Shown: positions 19,270 through 27,727, counted from the stretch's first letter. The stretch is DNA of 34,635 nucleotides from Bacteroidota bacterium (GCA_009908945.1 JAAAOI010000140.1:1-34635); one strand, 5' to 3'. The notes: generated from the sequence alone by a model not told the origin. Made by a program: numbers and translations.

Positions 19270-20151
19270 ATGCAACTGGAAACCCGCTCATACACCACCG
19301 TCACGCGTGGACTCGACCGCGCGTCGGTCCCGTTTCGCCTGTGGACGAAGGCCAAACGCCTGGGCACGTGGAACCCCGCGACGGTAGACCTGGCGACGGA
19401 CCGCGCCGACTGGCAGGCGCTCGCTCCGCAAGAGCAGGATCTGCTGCTGCGGCTTACTGCACAGTTTCAGGGGGGAGAGGAGGCCGTCGCCACCGACTTG
19501 CTGCCTTTCCTTCAGGTTGCCGCTGATGAAGGGCGGCTCGAGGATGAGCTCTTTCTGACGGCCTATCTCTGGGAAGAAGGCAAGCACGTGGAGGCGTTCG
19601 ATCGCTTCCTGCAGGAGGTGGCTGTGCAGGAGGTGGATCTCTCCGCGCTGCTGGTGCCGGCGCATCATGCGCTGTTTCAGGCGCTGGCGGAAGCGGTGGG
19701 TGCGCTCCGGGCCGATCCTACGCCCCGGCATCAGCTGGAGGCGGCCACCACGTATCAGATGGTGGTGGAGGGCGTGCTGGCGGAGACGGGGTATCAGGCG
19801 TACTATACCGTGCTGCAGGAACGAGACATCCTGCCCGGCATGCAGGAGATGGTGCAGGCCATCCAGCGCGACGAGGCGCGGCACGTCGCGTTCGGGCTCT
19901 ACCACATCGGCTGCCTGCTGGCCGAGGCCCCGGAGGAGCGCTGGCCCTGGGTGGAGGATCGCCTGCAGGCGCTGATGCCGCTGGTGCTCCAACTCATCGA
20001 GCAAACGCTGGCGCCGTTTGGCGATGACGTCCCGTTCGGCATCTCGGAGGATCAGTTCTTGTCCATCGGCATGGGGCAGTTTCAGAAACGGTACGACCGG
20101 CTGCAACGGCTGCGCGAACAGTCGCTCCATACCATCCGGTATGGCACATAG
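19270..20151 (+). CDS. R2-like ligand-binding oxidase (R2lox)
   Basis: 293 residues, close to the family norm. It has the ferritin-like dimetal site of R2lox rather than ribonucleotide reductase R2: E70 in QGGEEAVATDLLP, E103 and H106 in EEGKHVEAF, E167 in YQMVVEGVLAETGY, and E202 and H205 in QRDEARHVAFG. Val73 (three after E70) and Tyr162 (five before E167) correspond to the Val and Tyr that form the ether cross-link in R2lox, so the diagnostic pair is conserved; Y162, E167, E202 and H205 match the numbering I recall for the mycobacterial protein. Members bind a Mn/Fe cofactor and a long-chain fatty acid ligand and are thought to be oxidases of unknown substrate. It is preceded by a strong GGAGGTG at 19257. 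Confident assignment from key residues. Confidence 0.9.
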   Translation: MQLETRSYTTVTRGLDRASVPFRLWTKAKRLGTWNPATVDLATDRADWQALAPQEQDLLLRLTAQFQGGEEAVATDLLPFLQVAADEGRLEDELFLTAYLWEEGKHVEAFDRFLQEVAVQEVDLSALLVPAHHALFQALAEAVGALRADPTPRHQLEAATTYQMVVEGVLAETGYQAYYTVLQERDILPGMQEMVQAIQRDEARHVAFGLYHIGCLLAEAPEERWPWVEDRLQALMPLVLQLIEQTLAPFGDDVPFGISEDQFLSIGMGQFQKRYDRLQRLREQSLHTIRYGT

Positions 20152-20241
20152 CCACCCCGGACGCGGGACCCTTCCGCCCGTGCAGGCGTCGGACGCACCC
20201 GTCTGTTCGCCACTTGCTCTTGCCTCCCCGATCCACCCCCC

Positions 20242-21051
20242 ATGTCTGACGCCCGCTCTGCCCTCATCAGCGAACTCACGCGTGCGCATCGTGCGCCTTC
20301 GGTAGAGGCGCCGCCCGCATCCCCCGAGGCGGCCGAAGCCCGCGCCGCCGCGGCCCGAGCCGATGCCGCCGCACTGGCCGCCCGTATCGACCACACCGCC
20401 CTCAAGCCCGATACCTCGGAGGCTACCATTCGCGAGCGCTGCGCCGAAGCCAAGCGGTACGGCTTCGGCTCGGTGTGCGTGAACCCGTGCTACGTACCGC
20501 TTGCTGCGGCACAGCTCGCCGCCACGGCGGTGGAGGTCTGCACCGTCATTGGCTTCCCGCTGGGCGCCACGGCCACCGCTGTGAAAGCGAACGAGGCGGA
20601 GTGGGCGGCGCGCCACGGGGCCGGAGAGCTGGATATGGTACTTAACATCGGGCTGCTGAAGACGGGCGCCACCGCCACCGTCGAGGACGACATCCGCACC
20701 GTAGTGGATGCGGCCCGTGCGCGGCGCGACGCCCCGACGCGCGCCACCGTAAAGGTCATCCTGGAAACCGCCTTGCTCACCGAGCGCGAGAAAATCATTG
20801 CGTGCCTGCTGGCCCAAAACGCGGGGGCTGATTTTGTGAAGACCTCCACGGGGTTTTCCAGTGGCGGCGCTACGTTTGAAGACGTAGCGCTGATGCGCGA
20901 GGTGGTAGGCGAAACGATGGGGGTAAAAGCCTCCGGCGGGGTAGGCCACGCAGAGAAGGCCTACGCCATGCTCGCTCACGGAGCCACGCGCATCGGCGCC
21001 AGCGGCTCGGTGGCTATCATGCAAGGCGTCGAAAGCCGCCGCACGTCCTGA
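20242..21051 (+). CDS. deoC: Deoxyribose-phosphate aldolase
   Basis: 269 residues. The first ~45 residues are Ala/Arg-rich and not part of the barrel. The barrel begins [15 protein letters not shown] and carries the expected residues: [38 protein letters not shown] with the acidic D131, the Schiff-base lysine K200 in [16 protein letters not shown], and K229 in [13 protein letters not shown]. The enzyme reversibly cleaves 2-deoxyribose-5-phosphate to acetaldehyde and glyceraldehyde-3-phosphate in nucleoside salvage. No deoA, deoB or deoD neighbours are seen. ATG 20242 is the only sensible start. Confidence 0.96.
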   Translation: MSDARSALISELTRAHRAPSVEAPPASPEAAEARAAAARADAAALAARIDHTALKPDTSEATIRERCAEAKRYGFGSVCVNPCYVPLAAAQLAATAVEVCTVIGFPLGATATAVKANEAEWAARHGAGELDMVLNIGLLKTGATATVEDDIRTVVDAARARRDAPTRATVKVILETALLTEREKIIACLLAQNAGADFVKTSTGFSSGGATFEDVALMREVVGETMGVKASGGVGHAEKAYAMLAHGATRIGASGSVAIMQGVESRRTS

Positions 21052-21166
21052 GGCGCTTCGGGTGGCTTAGCAGCATAGCAGAGGGCTGCCCCTCCCTGCA
21101 GGCCCCGCCAACCACCGGATACCCACCGCCTCGTCTTACCCCTTTTAGCTTATCACCGATCATGCC

Positions 21167-21721
21167 ATGGCTCTGGCCGCCCGTATCGCCCCTGCTTTTT
21201 GCATCTGCCTGCTGTTGCTTGGCGGCTGTGTCTCCATTGAACGGGTGAGTGACGAAGAGGACGCGACAGAGGAGGCTGCCGAGGCGGCGCGCGTGCTGGC
21301 CGAGGTTGAAACGTTCGACGTTGATCAGTATCCGCTGGAGCGTCCGGAGCGCGTGGTGGACATCACGCACCGCGTGCCCGAACGGCTGATGGAGGTCCGC
21401 GCGGGGGCAGGCGTAGAGCGCACCGTGGAGGGGTATCGCGTGCAGATCTTCTCAACCGACGACCGACGTGCAGCCGATGAGGTCTACACCGAAGCGGAGG
21501 CGTGGTGGGCATCCCATCGGGAGAGCGATGAGCTGCGCGAGGTGTTTGAAGACGCCGTGCCCGAGGAGCCCCCCGTGCACCTCATCTACCGCCAGCCGCT
21601 CTACCGGGTGCGCGTGGGCAACTTTACCTCGCAGGAGCGGGCGCGCCAGCTCATGCAGGTGCTGCGCAATGAGTTCTCCGACGCCTTCATTGCGCGCAGC
21701 CCGGTCACGGTACAGCAGTGA
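21167..21721 (+). CDS. SPOR-domain lipoprotein
   Basis: 184 residues. The leader APAFCICLLLLGGC ends in a lipobox with Cys at residue 21, predicting a lipid-anchored envelope protein. An acidic linker follows (SDEEDATEEAAEAA). The C-terminal ~80 residues form a SPOR domain: VEGYRVQIFSTDDRRAADEVYTEAEAWW begins the first strand and helix, and PLYRVRVGNFTSQERARQLMQVLRNEFSDAFI gives the second half. SPOR domains bind denuded peptidoglycan at division septa. It is convergent with dapD, separated by only 30 bases. ATG 21167 is assigned by the signal sequence. Confidence 0.86.
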   Translation: MALAARIAPAFCICLLLLGGCVSIERVSDEEDATEEAAEAARVLAEVETFDVDQYPLERPERVVDITHRVPERLMEVRAGAGVERTVEGYRVQIFSTDDRRAADEVYTEAEAWWASHRESDELREVFEDAVPEEPPVHLIYRQPLYRVRVGNFTSQERARQLMQVLRNEFSDAFIARSPVTVQQ

Positions 21722-21751
21722 CGCCCGGGGTTCCTCCGCGCGCAGGCCAGG

Positions 21752-22588
21752 TTACCGGAGCGCCTCCTCCAGGGAGGTTGCGGCATCCGTGGAGGCATCC
21801 CGGTACTTCACGATGACCGGGGCGTAGAGCGACAAGCCGTGGGCTGCGGCAAAGTCGGAGCCCACGGACCGGGTACCCGGCACCACCACGGCGTTTTCGG
21901 GAATCTCCAGCACCCCGGCGTCGTCAGCCCGCAGGAGGCGTTCGTGCACCAGGTCGTACACCGTGGTGGAGCTCGTAAGCGTGACCCCCGGCGCCAAGAC
22001 GGCGCCGGAGCGCACGAGGCAGCCCTCGTAGATCCCGCAGCCGCCACCCACGAAGACGTCGTCTTCAATGATGACGGGTAGCGCCCCCACCGGCTCCAGC
22101 ACCCCGCCCACTTGCGCCGCGGCCGACAGGTGGACGTTCGTGCCAATCTGCGCACAGCTCCCCACCAGCGCATGCGAGTCGACCATAGAGCCGGCGTCCA
22201 CGTAGGCCCCGACGTTGATGTACATGGGCGGCATACACACGACGCCCGGCGCCACGTAGCTGCCCGAGCGGATGGACGAGCCGCCCGGCACGAGGCGTAC
22301 CTCATGCTTGGCCGTGAGCGTCTTAAGGGGATAGGTATCCTTGTCGAAAAAGGGCAGGCGATCGGCCGACATATCCGTCATTTTGCCGATTTTGAACCCG
22401 AGCAGAATGCCCTCCTTCACCCACGCGTGTACGCGCCAGCTACCGTCATCAGATCGCTCCGCGGCGCGCACGGTGCCATCGTCCAGGGCGTTTCGCAGCG
22501 CGTTGAACGTGGTGCGTACGTCATGCGGGTTGGTGTCGTCTTCTGTGAGCAATGCTTCTACACGCTCACGGAGGGCATGGGCAGTCAT
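21752..22588 (-). CDS. dapD: Tetrahydrodipicolinate N-succinyltransferase
   Basis: 278 residues, the family length. The N-terminal helix [13 protein letters not shown] is followed by the DapD-specific [13 protein letters not shown] segment, then a left-handed beta-helix of hexapeptide repeats ([42 protein letters not shown]), with [15 protein letters not shown] and [19 protein letters not shown] being DapD hallmarks. It catalyses succinyl-CoA-dependent succinylation of tetrahydrodipicolinate in the lysine/meso-DAP pathway. The succinylase branch thus seems to be used here. The start at 22588 has no Shine-Dalgarno. Confidence 0.96.
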   Translation of the reverse strand: MTAHALRERVEALLTEDDTNPHDVRTTFNALRNALDDGTVRAAERSDDGSWRVHAWVKEGILLGFKIGKMTDMSADRLPFFDKDTYPLKTLTAKHEVRLVPGGSSIRSGSYVAPGVVCMPPMYINVGAYVDAGSMVDSHALVGSCAQIGTNVHLSAAAQVGGVLEPVGALPVIIEDDVFVGGGCGIYEGCLVRSGAVLAPGVTLTSSTTVYDLVHERLLRADDAGVLEIPENAVVVPGTRSVGSDFAAAHGLSLYAPVIVKYRDASTDAATSLEEALR

Positions 22589-22853
22589 AAGGTATCAGGA
22601 GGGGACAAGGAGAGGTAGAGCAAGCGATATGTAAATCAACCCCTCCTATGACACCGATCCTGTGCAGGTTGCCCGCGGGCGCTGTCATTGCACAAACCTC
22701 ACGGACGGAGACGAAGTACCTGTGAAGCCCTCGCAAAAGTTAGGCGGTCCGTGCGCTGGCAGAATCCCCCTTGCGTTCCGTAGGTTTCTGCCGTAGCCTT
22801 TTACCGATCATCCCTGCCGCTTTCGGCGCCCCCGTTCACTCATCGTTTCTGGC

Positions 22854-23054
22854 ATGTCTGTTTTCACTTCCACCCGTTCCTCACTGCGCAGCTTACTTGC
22901 CGCCACAGCACTGCTGGCACTCCTCATGGTCAACGCCTGCCAGTGCGACTCCCCGCCCCCCATCGGGCCAGTCGACGACGAGGAGGACAACGCCCATCTC
23001 CTGGAAGCACCACCCACTGCGCCTGTTGCTGATGCGCAGCCGCTGGCTGCATAG
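22854..23054 (+). CDS. Small lipoprotein (hypothetical)
   Basis: 66 residues beginning at ATG 22854. It looks like a small lipoprotein: SLRSLLAATALLALLMVNAC with a lipobox cysteine at residue 29 and another Cys at 31, then a short acidic tail (PIGPVDDEEDNAHLL) and a proline/alanine end. The leader shape and GC-rich codons argue it is real, but there are no homologues I recognise. It lies between dapD (divergent) and the tandem array, 190 bases before dnaG. Could be spurious. Confidence 0.45.
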   Translation: MSVFTSTRSSLRSLLAATALLALLMVNACQCDSPPPIGPVDDEEDNAHLLEAPPTAPVADAQPLAA

Positions 23055-23066
23055 CATGGGCTGCAT

Positions 23067-23145
23067 AGCCTGACGAAGGGAAGCCTGACGAAGGGAAGCC
23101 TGACGAAGGGAAGCCTGACGAAGGGAAGCCTGACGAAGGGAGCCT
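23067..23145 (+). repeat. Perfect 15-bp tandem array, five copies
   Basis: AGCCTGACGAAGGGA repeats five times without a mismatch from 23067 to 23141, and AGCC begins a sixth copy. The array is directly preceded by two copies of GGCTGCATAG (23045-23054 and 23059-23068), a 14-base-spaced direct repeat that spans the lipoprotein stop. Copy number could vary between strains by slippage. The unit is too short and spacer-free to be CRISPR. Confidence 0.95.
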
Positions 23146-23244
23146 TGTACAGGCAATCGGCCCGTGGGCCGGTTTGGGCAACCTCATGCCCGGGTGCGTG
23201 TTTACACATGCATCAGACATATACGGCAAATCCAATAGCACCCT

Positions 23245-25200
23245 GTGGCCTACATCCCCGACGAAAAGATCGACGAGATTCGCACAGCGTCGGATATTGC
23301 TGACGTCGTGGGGGAGTACGTACGCCTGAAGCGGCAGGGACAAAACCTGTTTGGTCTGTGCCCCTTCCACAACGAGAAGTCGCCGTCCTTCAGCGTGAAC
23401 CCAGAGATGGGCATCTTCAAGTGCTTTGGGTGCGGCGAGGGGGGCGATGTGTTCGCGTTCATCTCCAAGATGGAGATGGTCTCGTTTCCCGAGGCTGCGC
23501 GCATCCTGGCCGAGCGGGCGGGCATTGACATTCCGGAGTCGGAGGCTGCGCGGGAGCGGGCCAGCGAGACGGATGCGATCTACGAAGCGCTGCGCACGGC
23601 CGCGCGGTTTTACTACTTCTGCTTGACGCGGAAAGAACGCGGGGCCAAGGCGCTACAGTACCTCAAGGATCGCGGGTTCACCGCGGATACCATCAAGCAG
23701 TTTGGGCTGGGCTACGCCCCGGATGCGTGGGAGGCGCTGCTGTCCCACGCCGAGGAGAAGCATCTGAGCGGCGAGCACCTGGAGCGCGCCGGGCTTGTGC
23801 TGGCCCGCAAGAGCGGAGACGGGTACTACGATCGGTTTCGCGGACGCGTCATGTTTCCCATCTTCTCTCACATCGGAAAGGTCGTAGGGTTTGGCGGGCG
23901 TATCCTGGACGATGAGGTGGACCAGCCCAAGTACATCAACTCGCCCGAGACGGACGTCTACCACAAGAGCCGCGTGCTCTACGGCCTGTACCAGGCCAAG
24001 CAAGCCATCCGAGATGCTGAGGAAGTGGTGATGGTGGAAGGCTACACAGACGTGATCGCCCTGCACCAGGCCGGAGTGCAACACGTAGTGGCCTCCAGCG
24101 GGACGTCGCTCACGGAGGGCCAGGTACAGGTGCTGGATCGCTACGCCCAGCGCATCTTGCTCCTCTATGACGCCGACAGTGCCGGGGTGACTGCTATGTT
24201 GCGCGGCATCAACACCATCGTAGAGCAGGGCCTCGCGGCTTACGCCGTGGCCTTGCCGGGCGATGAGGATCCGGACTCCTACGTGCAGCACCAGGGCGCC
24301 GAGGCCTTTCGGGCGCTGCTGCGCGAGAAGCGGCAAGACTTTGTGGCCTTCATGGTAGCGGCGGCGGAGGCGGAAGGCCGCATGGACACGCCGGAGGGCG
24401 CCGCGCAGACCATGCGGGAGGTGCTGGGCACCATCGCCCGGATGCCGGATCCATTGCTACAAGACCGGTACCTGCGCCGCGCCAGCGACGTGCTGGACGT
24501 CCCGGAGGGCCGCCTGGAGCGCGTGCTCCAAGAGCAGCGCGCCGAGCGGGAGGAAGCCGAAGCGCGCAAAGCCCGCCGCGCGCCTGTGCCCAGGATGCCG
24601 CCCTACGATGCGCCTCCGCCCGACGACCGCGACCGGGGCGCGACGGCACCGGACGATGAAACGCCTACGTCGGCTTCCGTGACGCGCGCGCCTCGCCCGC
24701 AGGAGGAGGTCCTGCTCGCACTGATGCTCTACCACAAAACCCGGCTGGTCGAGTTCGTCATGGGCCACATGGCGACCGATGAGTTTACCGAAGGCCCGGC
24801 CCGCACGCTCGTGGAAAAGATGCTGGACATGTATGAAGCGGAGGACACCGTCCGCACCGAGCCGTTTACGAGCGGGGCCTATGGCGAGCCGGTACGGCGC
24901 TTGGCCAGCGAGGTGCTGGTGGACCGCTACGCCCCGTCGGCCAACTGGAAAGAGCTGAAGGACATTACGGTGCCCTCCAAAAACGAGGACCCCTACCGCG
25001 TGGCCGGGGATGCGATGTCGCGCCTTAAGCTGCTGCGTGTGCAAGACGTGATGAATGACCTCAGCCGCCGGCTCCAGCGCCACGAGGAAATGGACGAGGA
25101 TACGGAGGTGCGCGCCCTACAGGAGAAGATCGCCCGCCTCACGCAGGTCAAGCGGAAGATCAAGAACAAGGACTTTATCCGGGAGGAACTGCGGGCGTGA
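23245..25200 (+). CDS. dnaG: DNA primase
   Basis: 651 residues, GTG start at 23245 (reads VAYIPDEKIDEIRTASDIADVVG, the DnaG N-terminus). The zinc-binding CHC2 domain has C39, H42, C60 and C63 in LCPFHNEKSPSFSVNPEMGIFKCFGCG. The Toprim catalytic core has EGYTD at about residue 265 and DADSAG at about 309, with YGLYQAKQAI before. A proline/charged linker (RRAPVPRMPPYDAPPPDD) near residue 450 separates the core from the C-terminal helicase-interaction domain. It synthesises RNA primers at replication forks, interacting with DnaB. Downstream gene is convergent. Confidence 0.97.
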   Translation: MAYIPDEKIDEIRTASDIADVVGEYVRLKRQGQNLFGLCPFHNEKSPSFSVNPEMGIFKCFGCGEGGDVFAFISKMEMVSFPEAARILAERAGIDIPESEAARERASETDAIYEALRTAARFYYFCLTRKERGAKALQYLKDRGFTADTIKQFGLGYAPDAWEALLSHAEEKHLSGEHLERAGLVLARKSGDGYYDRFRGRVMFPIFSHIGKVVGFGGRILDDEVDQPKYINSPETDVYHKSRVLYGLYQAKQAIRDAEEVVMVEGYTDVIALHQAGVQHVVASSGTSLTEGQVQVLDRYAQRILLLYDADSAGVTAMLRGINTIVEQGLAAYAVALPGDEDPDSYVQHQGAEAFRALLREKRQDFVAFMVAAAEAEGRMDTPEGAAQTMREVLGTIARMPDPLLQDRYLRRASDVLDVPEGRLERVLQEQRAEREEAEARKARRAPVPRMPPYDAPPPDDRDRGATAPDDETPTSASVTRAPRPQEEVLLALMLYHKTRLVEFVMGHMATDEFTEGPARTLVEKMLDMYEAEDTVRTEPFTSGAYGEPVRRLASEVLVDRYAPSANWKELKDITVPSKNEDPYRVAGDAMSRLKLLRVQDVMNDLSRRLQRHEEMDEDTEVRALQEKIARLTQVKRKIKNKDFIREELRA

Positions 25201-25233
25201 AGCGCTGCGGCACTGGAGGAGGGGCCGAGCGCT
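25201..25233. terminator. Bidirectional hairpin between dnaG and the HEPN gene
   Basis: AGCGCTGCGGC at 25201-25211 pairs with GCCGAGCGCT at 25224-25233 (ten pairs, one bulged G, 12-base loop). It begins immediately after the dnaG stop and ends at the stop of the convergent HEPN gene. It is GC-rich with no long T-run, so a shared but weak terminator is likely. Confidence 0.5.
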
Positions 25234-25652
25234 TATGCCGACGATAGGTGGTCGGTGATCCAGTCGAACAGGCGGTCGGTAGCGGCCAGGAGGGACGCCG
25301 CATCTGCAGCCGTGGTTGGCGCGCCGCTGTAGAGGTGCACAATGCTAACGTCGGTGAGGCGGTCAAGCGTGGGCTGCAGGGCGTCCGGGATCAGCAGGTT
25401 GGTGCGCGCGGCCAGGTAGACGAGGTTGTGGCTCACCGGAGGGTGGGCATCGTGCTGCGCACGATAGAGGGCCTTCAGGGCTTTCTCTACTGCCAGATGA
25501 GCAAACACCAGCGCGGCGTGCGGGCGCTTCAGCCGTTGCAGCGCATGCGCCGTGGTGCGCTCGCGTTCCGCCTGCGCCTGCCAGTCGGCCGCCGCCTGGT
25601 CGGCGGTGTGGACGAGGATGCCGTGCTTTTTGCGGGGTGCGTCGGGGCCCAT
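25233..25652 (-). CDS. HEPN-domain protein
   Basis: 139 residues, a helical HEPN-type protein. It has ADWQAQAERERTTAHALQR, then the family core HAALVFAHLAVEKALKALYRAQ (A-EKaLKAL helix, about residues 45-66) and VSHNLVYLAARTNLLIP. HEPN domains often form toxin-antitoxin pairs with MNT nucleotidyltransferases or act as RNases. An MNT partner is not adjacent, and the usual R-x4-6-H catalytic motif is not clear (R and H are seven apart in RLTDVSIVH). ATG 25652 starts six bases after the CIAG-motif gene on the same strand, so both are one transcript. Function in nucleotide or RNA metabolism is only inferred. Confidence 0.8.
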   Translation of the reverse strand: MGPDAPRKKHGILVHTADQAAADWQAQAERERTTAHALQRLKRPHAALVFAHLAVEKALKALYRAQHDAHPPVSHNLVYLAARTNLLIPDALQPTLDRLTDVSIVHLYSGAPTTAADAASLLAATDRLFDWITDHLSSA

Positions 25653-25658
25653 GGCAAT

Positions 25659-26135
25659 CTACGGGGTCGCAAGCGTCGCGTCGGCGTGGACGGGGGCTTG
25701 GCGCTCTACCGCACCGCGGTCGGGAGCGGCATCAGCGGTGTGCTTATCGACAAAATAGGCAACGTACTGCGCACAGACGCGGGCTTCATCGGCCCGCGAT
25801 GCGGTCAGGTAGTACTGGCTGCGGAGCGGGTCCTCCCACAACGCCGGGTAGAAGAGCTCATTGCGCTGGGCATCGGTTAGGTCGGCTGCGGCTGCCGCCA
25901 TCCGAGCCAGGTGGCCGTCGTCATACTGTACACTATGCTGTAGCAGGGCGTGCGTTGTAAGGCGCTTGCTGAGCAGCAGCACGTGCCCGGCAATGCAGCA
26001 CCGAAACTGCTCGGGCGCGGCACCATCGTGCAGCACCGCTTGCACATTGCGCGCCCAGGCCCACTCAGCCGCACAAAACCGCTCCGGTTGCTCGTTGATG
26101 TGGTGCGCGACGCGACGGAGCAAGGCGGTGTTCAT
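25659..26135 (-). CDS. Uncharacterised protein with a CIAG motif
   Basis: 158 residues. The N-terminus LLRRVAHHINEQPERFCAAEWAW followed by FRCCIAGHVLLLSKRLT resembles a family of small proteins of unknown function that start with a helix ending in HPERFD-like residues and contain a CIAGW motif about 40-50 residues in. Here the motif is C46-C47-I-A-G, with His instead of Trp. The C-terminal half has DLTDAQRNELFYPALW and is Arg/Asp rich, with a degenerate tail. It forms a two-gene unit with the downstream HEPN gene. I cannot assign a function. Confidence 0.65.
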   Translation of the reverse strand: MNTALLRRVAHHINEQPERFCAAEWAWARNVQAVLHDGAAPEQFRCCIAGHVLLLSKRLTTHALLQHSVQYDDGHLARMAAAAADLTDAQRNELFYPALWEDPLRSQYYLTASRADEARVCAQYVAYFVDKHTADAAPDRGAVERQAPVHADATLATP

Positions 26136-26209
26136 ACGACCGGGAGCAGAAGAAGTGGAAGGTCCTTAGAATCAGTGACATAGGACCGGTCAGCGGGAGC
26201 AGGGTTTCA

Positions 26210-26242
26210 GCCTGTCGCCCATGGTGGGCGTGGGCTTCAGGC
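26210..26242. other. Nested hairpin between the 470-aa gene and the CIAG gene
   Basis: CGCCCATGGTGGGCG at 26216-26230 is a perfect 6-bp stem with a 3-base loop, framed by GCCTG (26210) and CAGGC (26238). A second stem, GGTCCT/AGGACC, lies at 26161-26187. Neither has a T-run. They could be terminator or processing structures for the minus-strand genes. Confidence 0.3.
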
Positions 26243-26259
26243 GACGTGCATGGCCGGTC

Positions 26260-27672
26260 TTACGCCTCTTCCTGCTCCGACACCGTAAAGGTAAAGCTGA
26301 GAGGCTCGTATTCCGCTTTCAGCTTCTCCAAGGTCTGCTCAAAAGCATCGTATTGGTCCTTGGGCAGGTAATACAGCGTATCGAGCACCAGCTGGGCGCC
26401 GCCGTCAACGCTCAGGTTGATGGGGTTCCGGAGGCAGTCCTCGGCGTGGCGGAGCAGGGCGTTGTGGCAGCGCTCGCCAACGTGCTTGGCAATGGAGAGC
26501 ACTTCCTGCTGAGCCCCGTGCTGCATGCCTTCGCGTGCTGCGCGCGCCATAATGTCGGGCAATGCCGTGAGGGCATCCGTGAGGGCCCCTTCGGCAGAAT
26601 CCAGTTCCTGCTGTAGTGCCCGCGGGGTACACCGCACGCGCACCCGGATTTCACGCGAGTTCTGAAAGTATGCCCCAAGGCTCTTCTTGCGCATATACTC
26701 CGACATCCGCATCTGCCCCGGGGCCTCCGGCGTTCCGCCCGTGCCGTCCCCACCGGCCGTTGAGGCGGCAGAAGTGGACGCCTCAGCATCCGGCACCCAC
26801 GGATCAAAGGTTTCCTCCTCGGGTGCAGCGGAGCCCTCGGCTTCTTCAGCTGGTTCGGGGGCGTCAGGGAAGGGGATGTCGACGACGGGCTCTTCCGCAG
26901 CAGCCGAGGCTTCGGTCGCCTCCTCAGCAGCAGACTCCTCAGCAGCAGCCCCATCGTCCGCTGGTTCCGCGTCGGCATCGGTATCGGCAGCGGAAGCGGA
27001 GGCAGGTTCAGCCGCCGCCTCTGCATCGGCCGCTGTATCGGTTGCTGCATCGGTTGCTGCAGGGGGCGCTACCGCCTGCTCCGGCCCGGCGGCCCCCGGG
27101 GCAGGGGCAGCGTCGGCGTCGGGGGTCGTCAGCGACTGCAGGAGCGACTGCACCCTACCTTTGCTTGAAGGCTCGGCCAGCTGCTCGTGGACGCTTGCGA
27201 GCGCCTCGTCCATCAGCTGCTGCTGTAGCAGGGCCTGCATGCGCTGTTGCACCGCCGCTTGCTGGTCCTCGTCAACCCGGTCCAGCGCGGTGTGGGCCAC
27301 GGCGTCTGTATCCGCCAGCCGGTTCTCCATCCGCTCGGTAAGGTTTTGCAGGACGAGCTCAGCCAGCGTTTCCTGTGCTTCGGCCAGGGCGTCGCGGAAG
27401 GCGGCAGCGTACTCCTCCATCACCCGCCGCGCCATCGCCTCGGGGCTGCCCAGTTCGGCCACGACGTCGTCGTAGAGCTGCTGCAAGAGCTGCTGCTGCA
27501 GCGATGCCTTTGCCTCGGCCAGGGTCTGCGCCCGCCGCTCTGCCTCTGCCGCTGGCGTGGCCGCCTCAAATGCCGCATTCAAATCCACATCCTCTTCAGA
27601 AGGCTGCTCCTCAGGAGTGTTCTCGGTAGTATCACGCATAAGTTCAATTTCGCCTTTCAACCAGTTTTCCAT
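26260..27672 (-). CDS. Large low-complexity protein, C-terminus possibly GvpL/F-like
   Basis: 470 residues from ATG 27672 (ATG 27639 is an alternative, removing 11 residues). The first ~180 residues are helical and Gln/Leu/Ala rich (AKASLQQQLLQQLYDDVVAELG, LQQQLMDEALASVHEQL), with coiled-coil character. Residues ~190-310 are an acidic Ala/Asp/Glu/Ser low-complexity linker. The last ~130 residues look globular: SEYMRKKSLGAYFQNSREIRVRVRCTPRALQ, ERCHNALLRHAEDC and VLDTLYYLPKDQYDAFEQTLEKLKAEYEPLSFTFT. The final stretch resembles the C-terminal part of gas-vesicle GvpL/GvpF (LNAAYLV...F...L), but the GPWPPY end is absent, so this is only a suggestion. A perfect TAGATTTG -7 box lies upstream. Confidence 0.6.
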   Translation of the reverse strand: MENWLKGEIELMRDTTENTPEEQPSEEDVDLNAAFEAATPAAEAERRAQTLAEAKASLQQQLLQQLYDDVVAELGSPEAMARRVMEEYAAAFRDALAEAQETLAELVLQNLTERMENRLADTDAVAHTALDRVDEDQQAAVQQRMQALLQQQLMDEALASVHEQLAEPSSKGRVQSLLQSLTTPDADAAPAPGAAGPEQAVAPPAATDAATDTAADAEAAAEPASASAADTDADAEPADDGAAAEESAAEEATEASAAAEEPVVDIPFPDAPEPAEEAEGSAAPEEETFDPWVPDAEASTSAASTAGGDGTGGTPEAPGQMRMSEYMRKKSLGAYFQNSREIRVRVRCTPRALQQELDSAEGALTDALTALPDIMARAAREGMQHGAQQEVLSIAKHVGERCHNALLRHAEDCLRNPINLSVDGGAQLVLDTLYYLPKDQYDAFEQTLEKLKAEYEPLSFTFTVSEQEEA

Positions 27673-27727
27673 GGAGGGTGGTATTGCTGCGCCAACGACC
27701 GGGCATAACCATCACCCGTGGCCAAGA

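Noticed and set aside
19288-21024. 578-aa minus-strand ORF
   Set aside because: Antisense to R2lox and deoC, both firmly identified by active-site residues.
23067-23145. Tandem array as a CRISPR
   Set aside because: The units are 15 bases and directly abutting, with no spacers.
25233-25652. HEPN protein as an active RNase toxin
   Set aside because: The R-x4-6-H motif is not visible, so I do not claim catalytic activity.
26687-27475. 262-aa plus-strand Ser/Ala-rich ORF
   Set aside because: Mirror of the low-complexity middle of the minus-strand 470-aa protein. The minus strand has the -7 box and a globular C-terminus, so that strand is coding.
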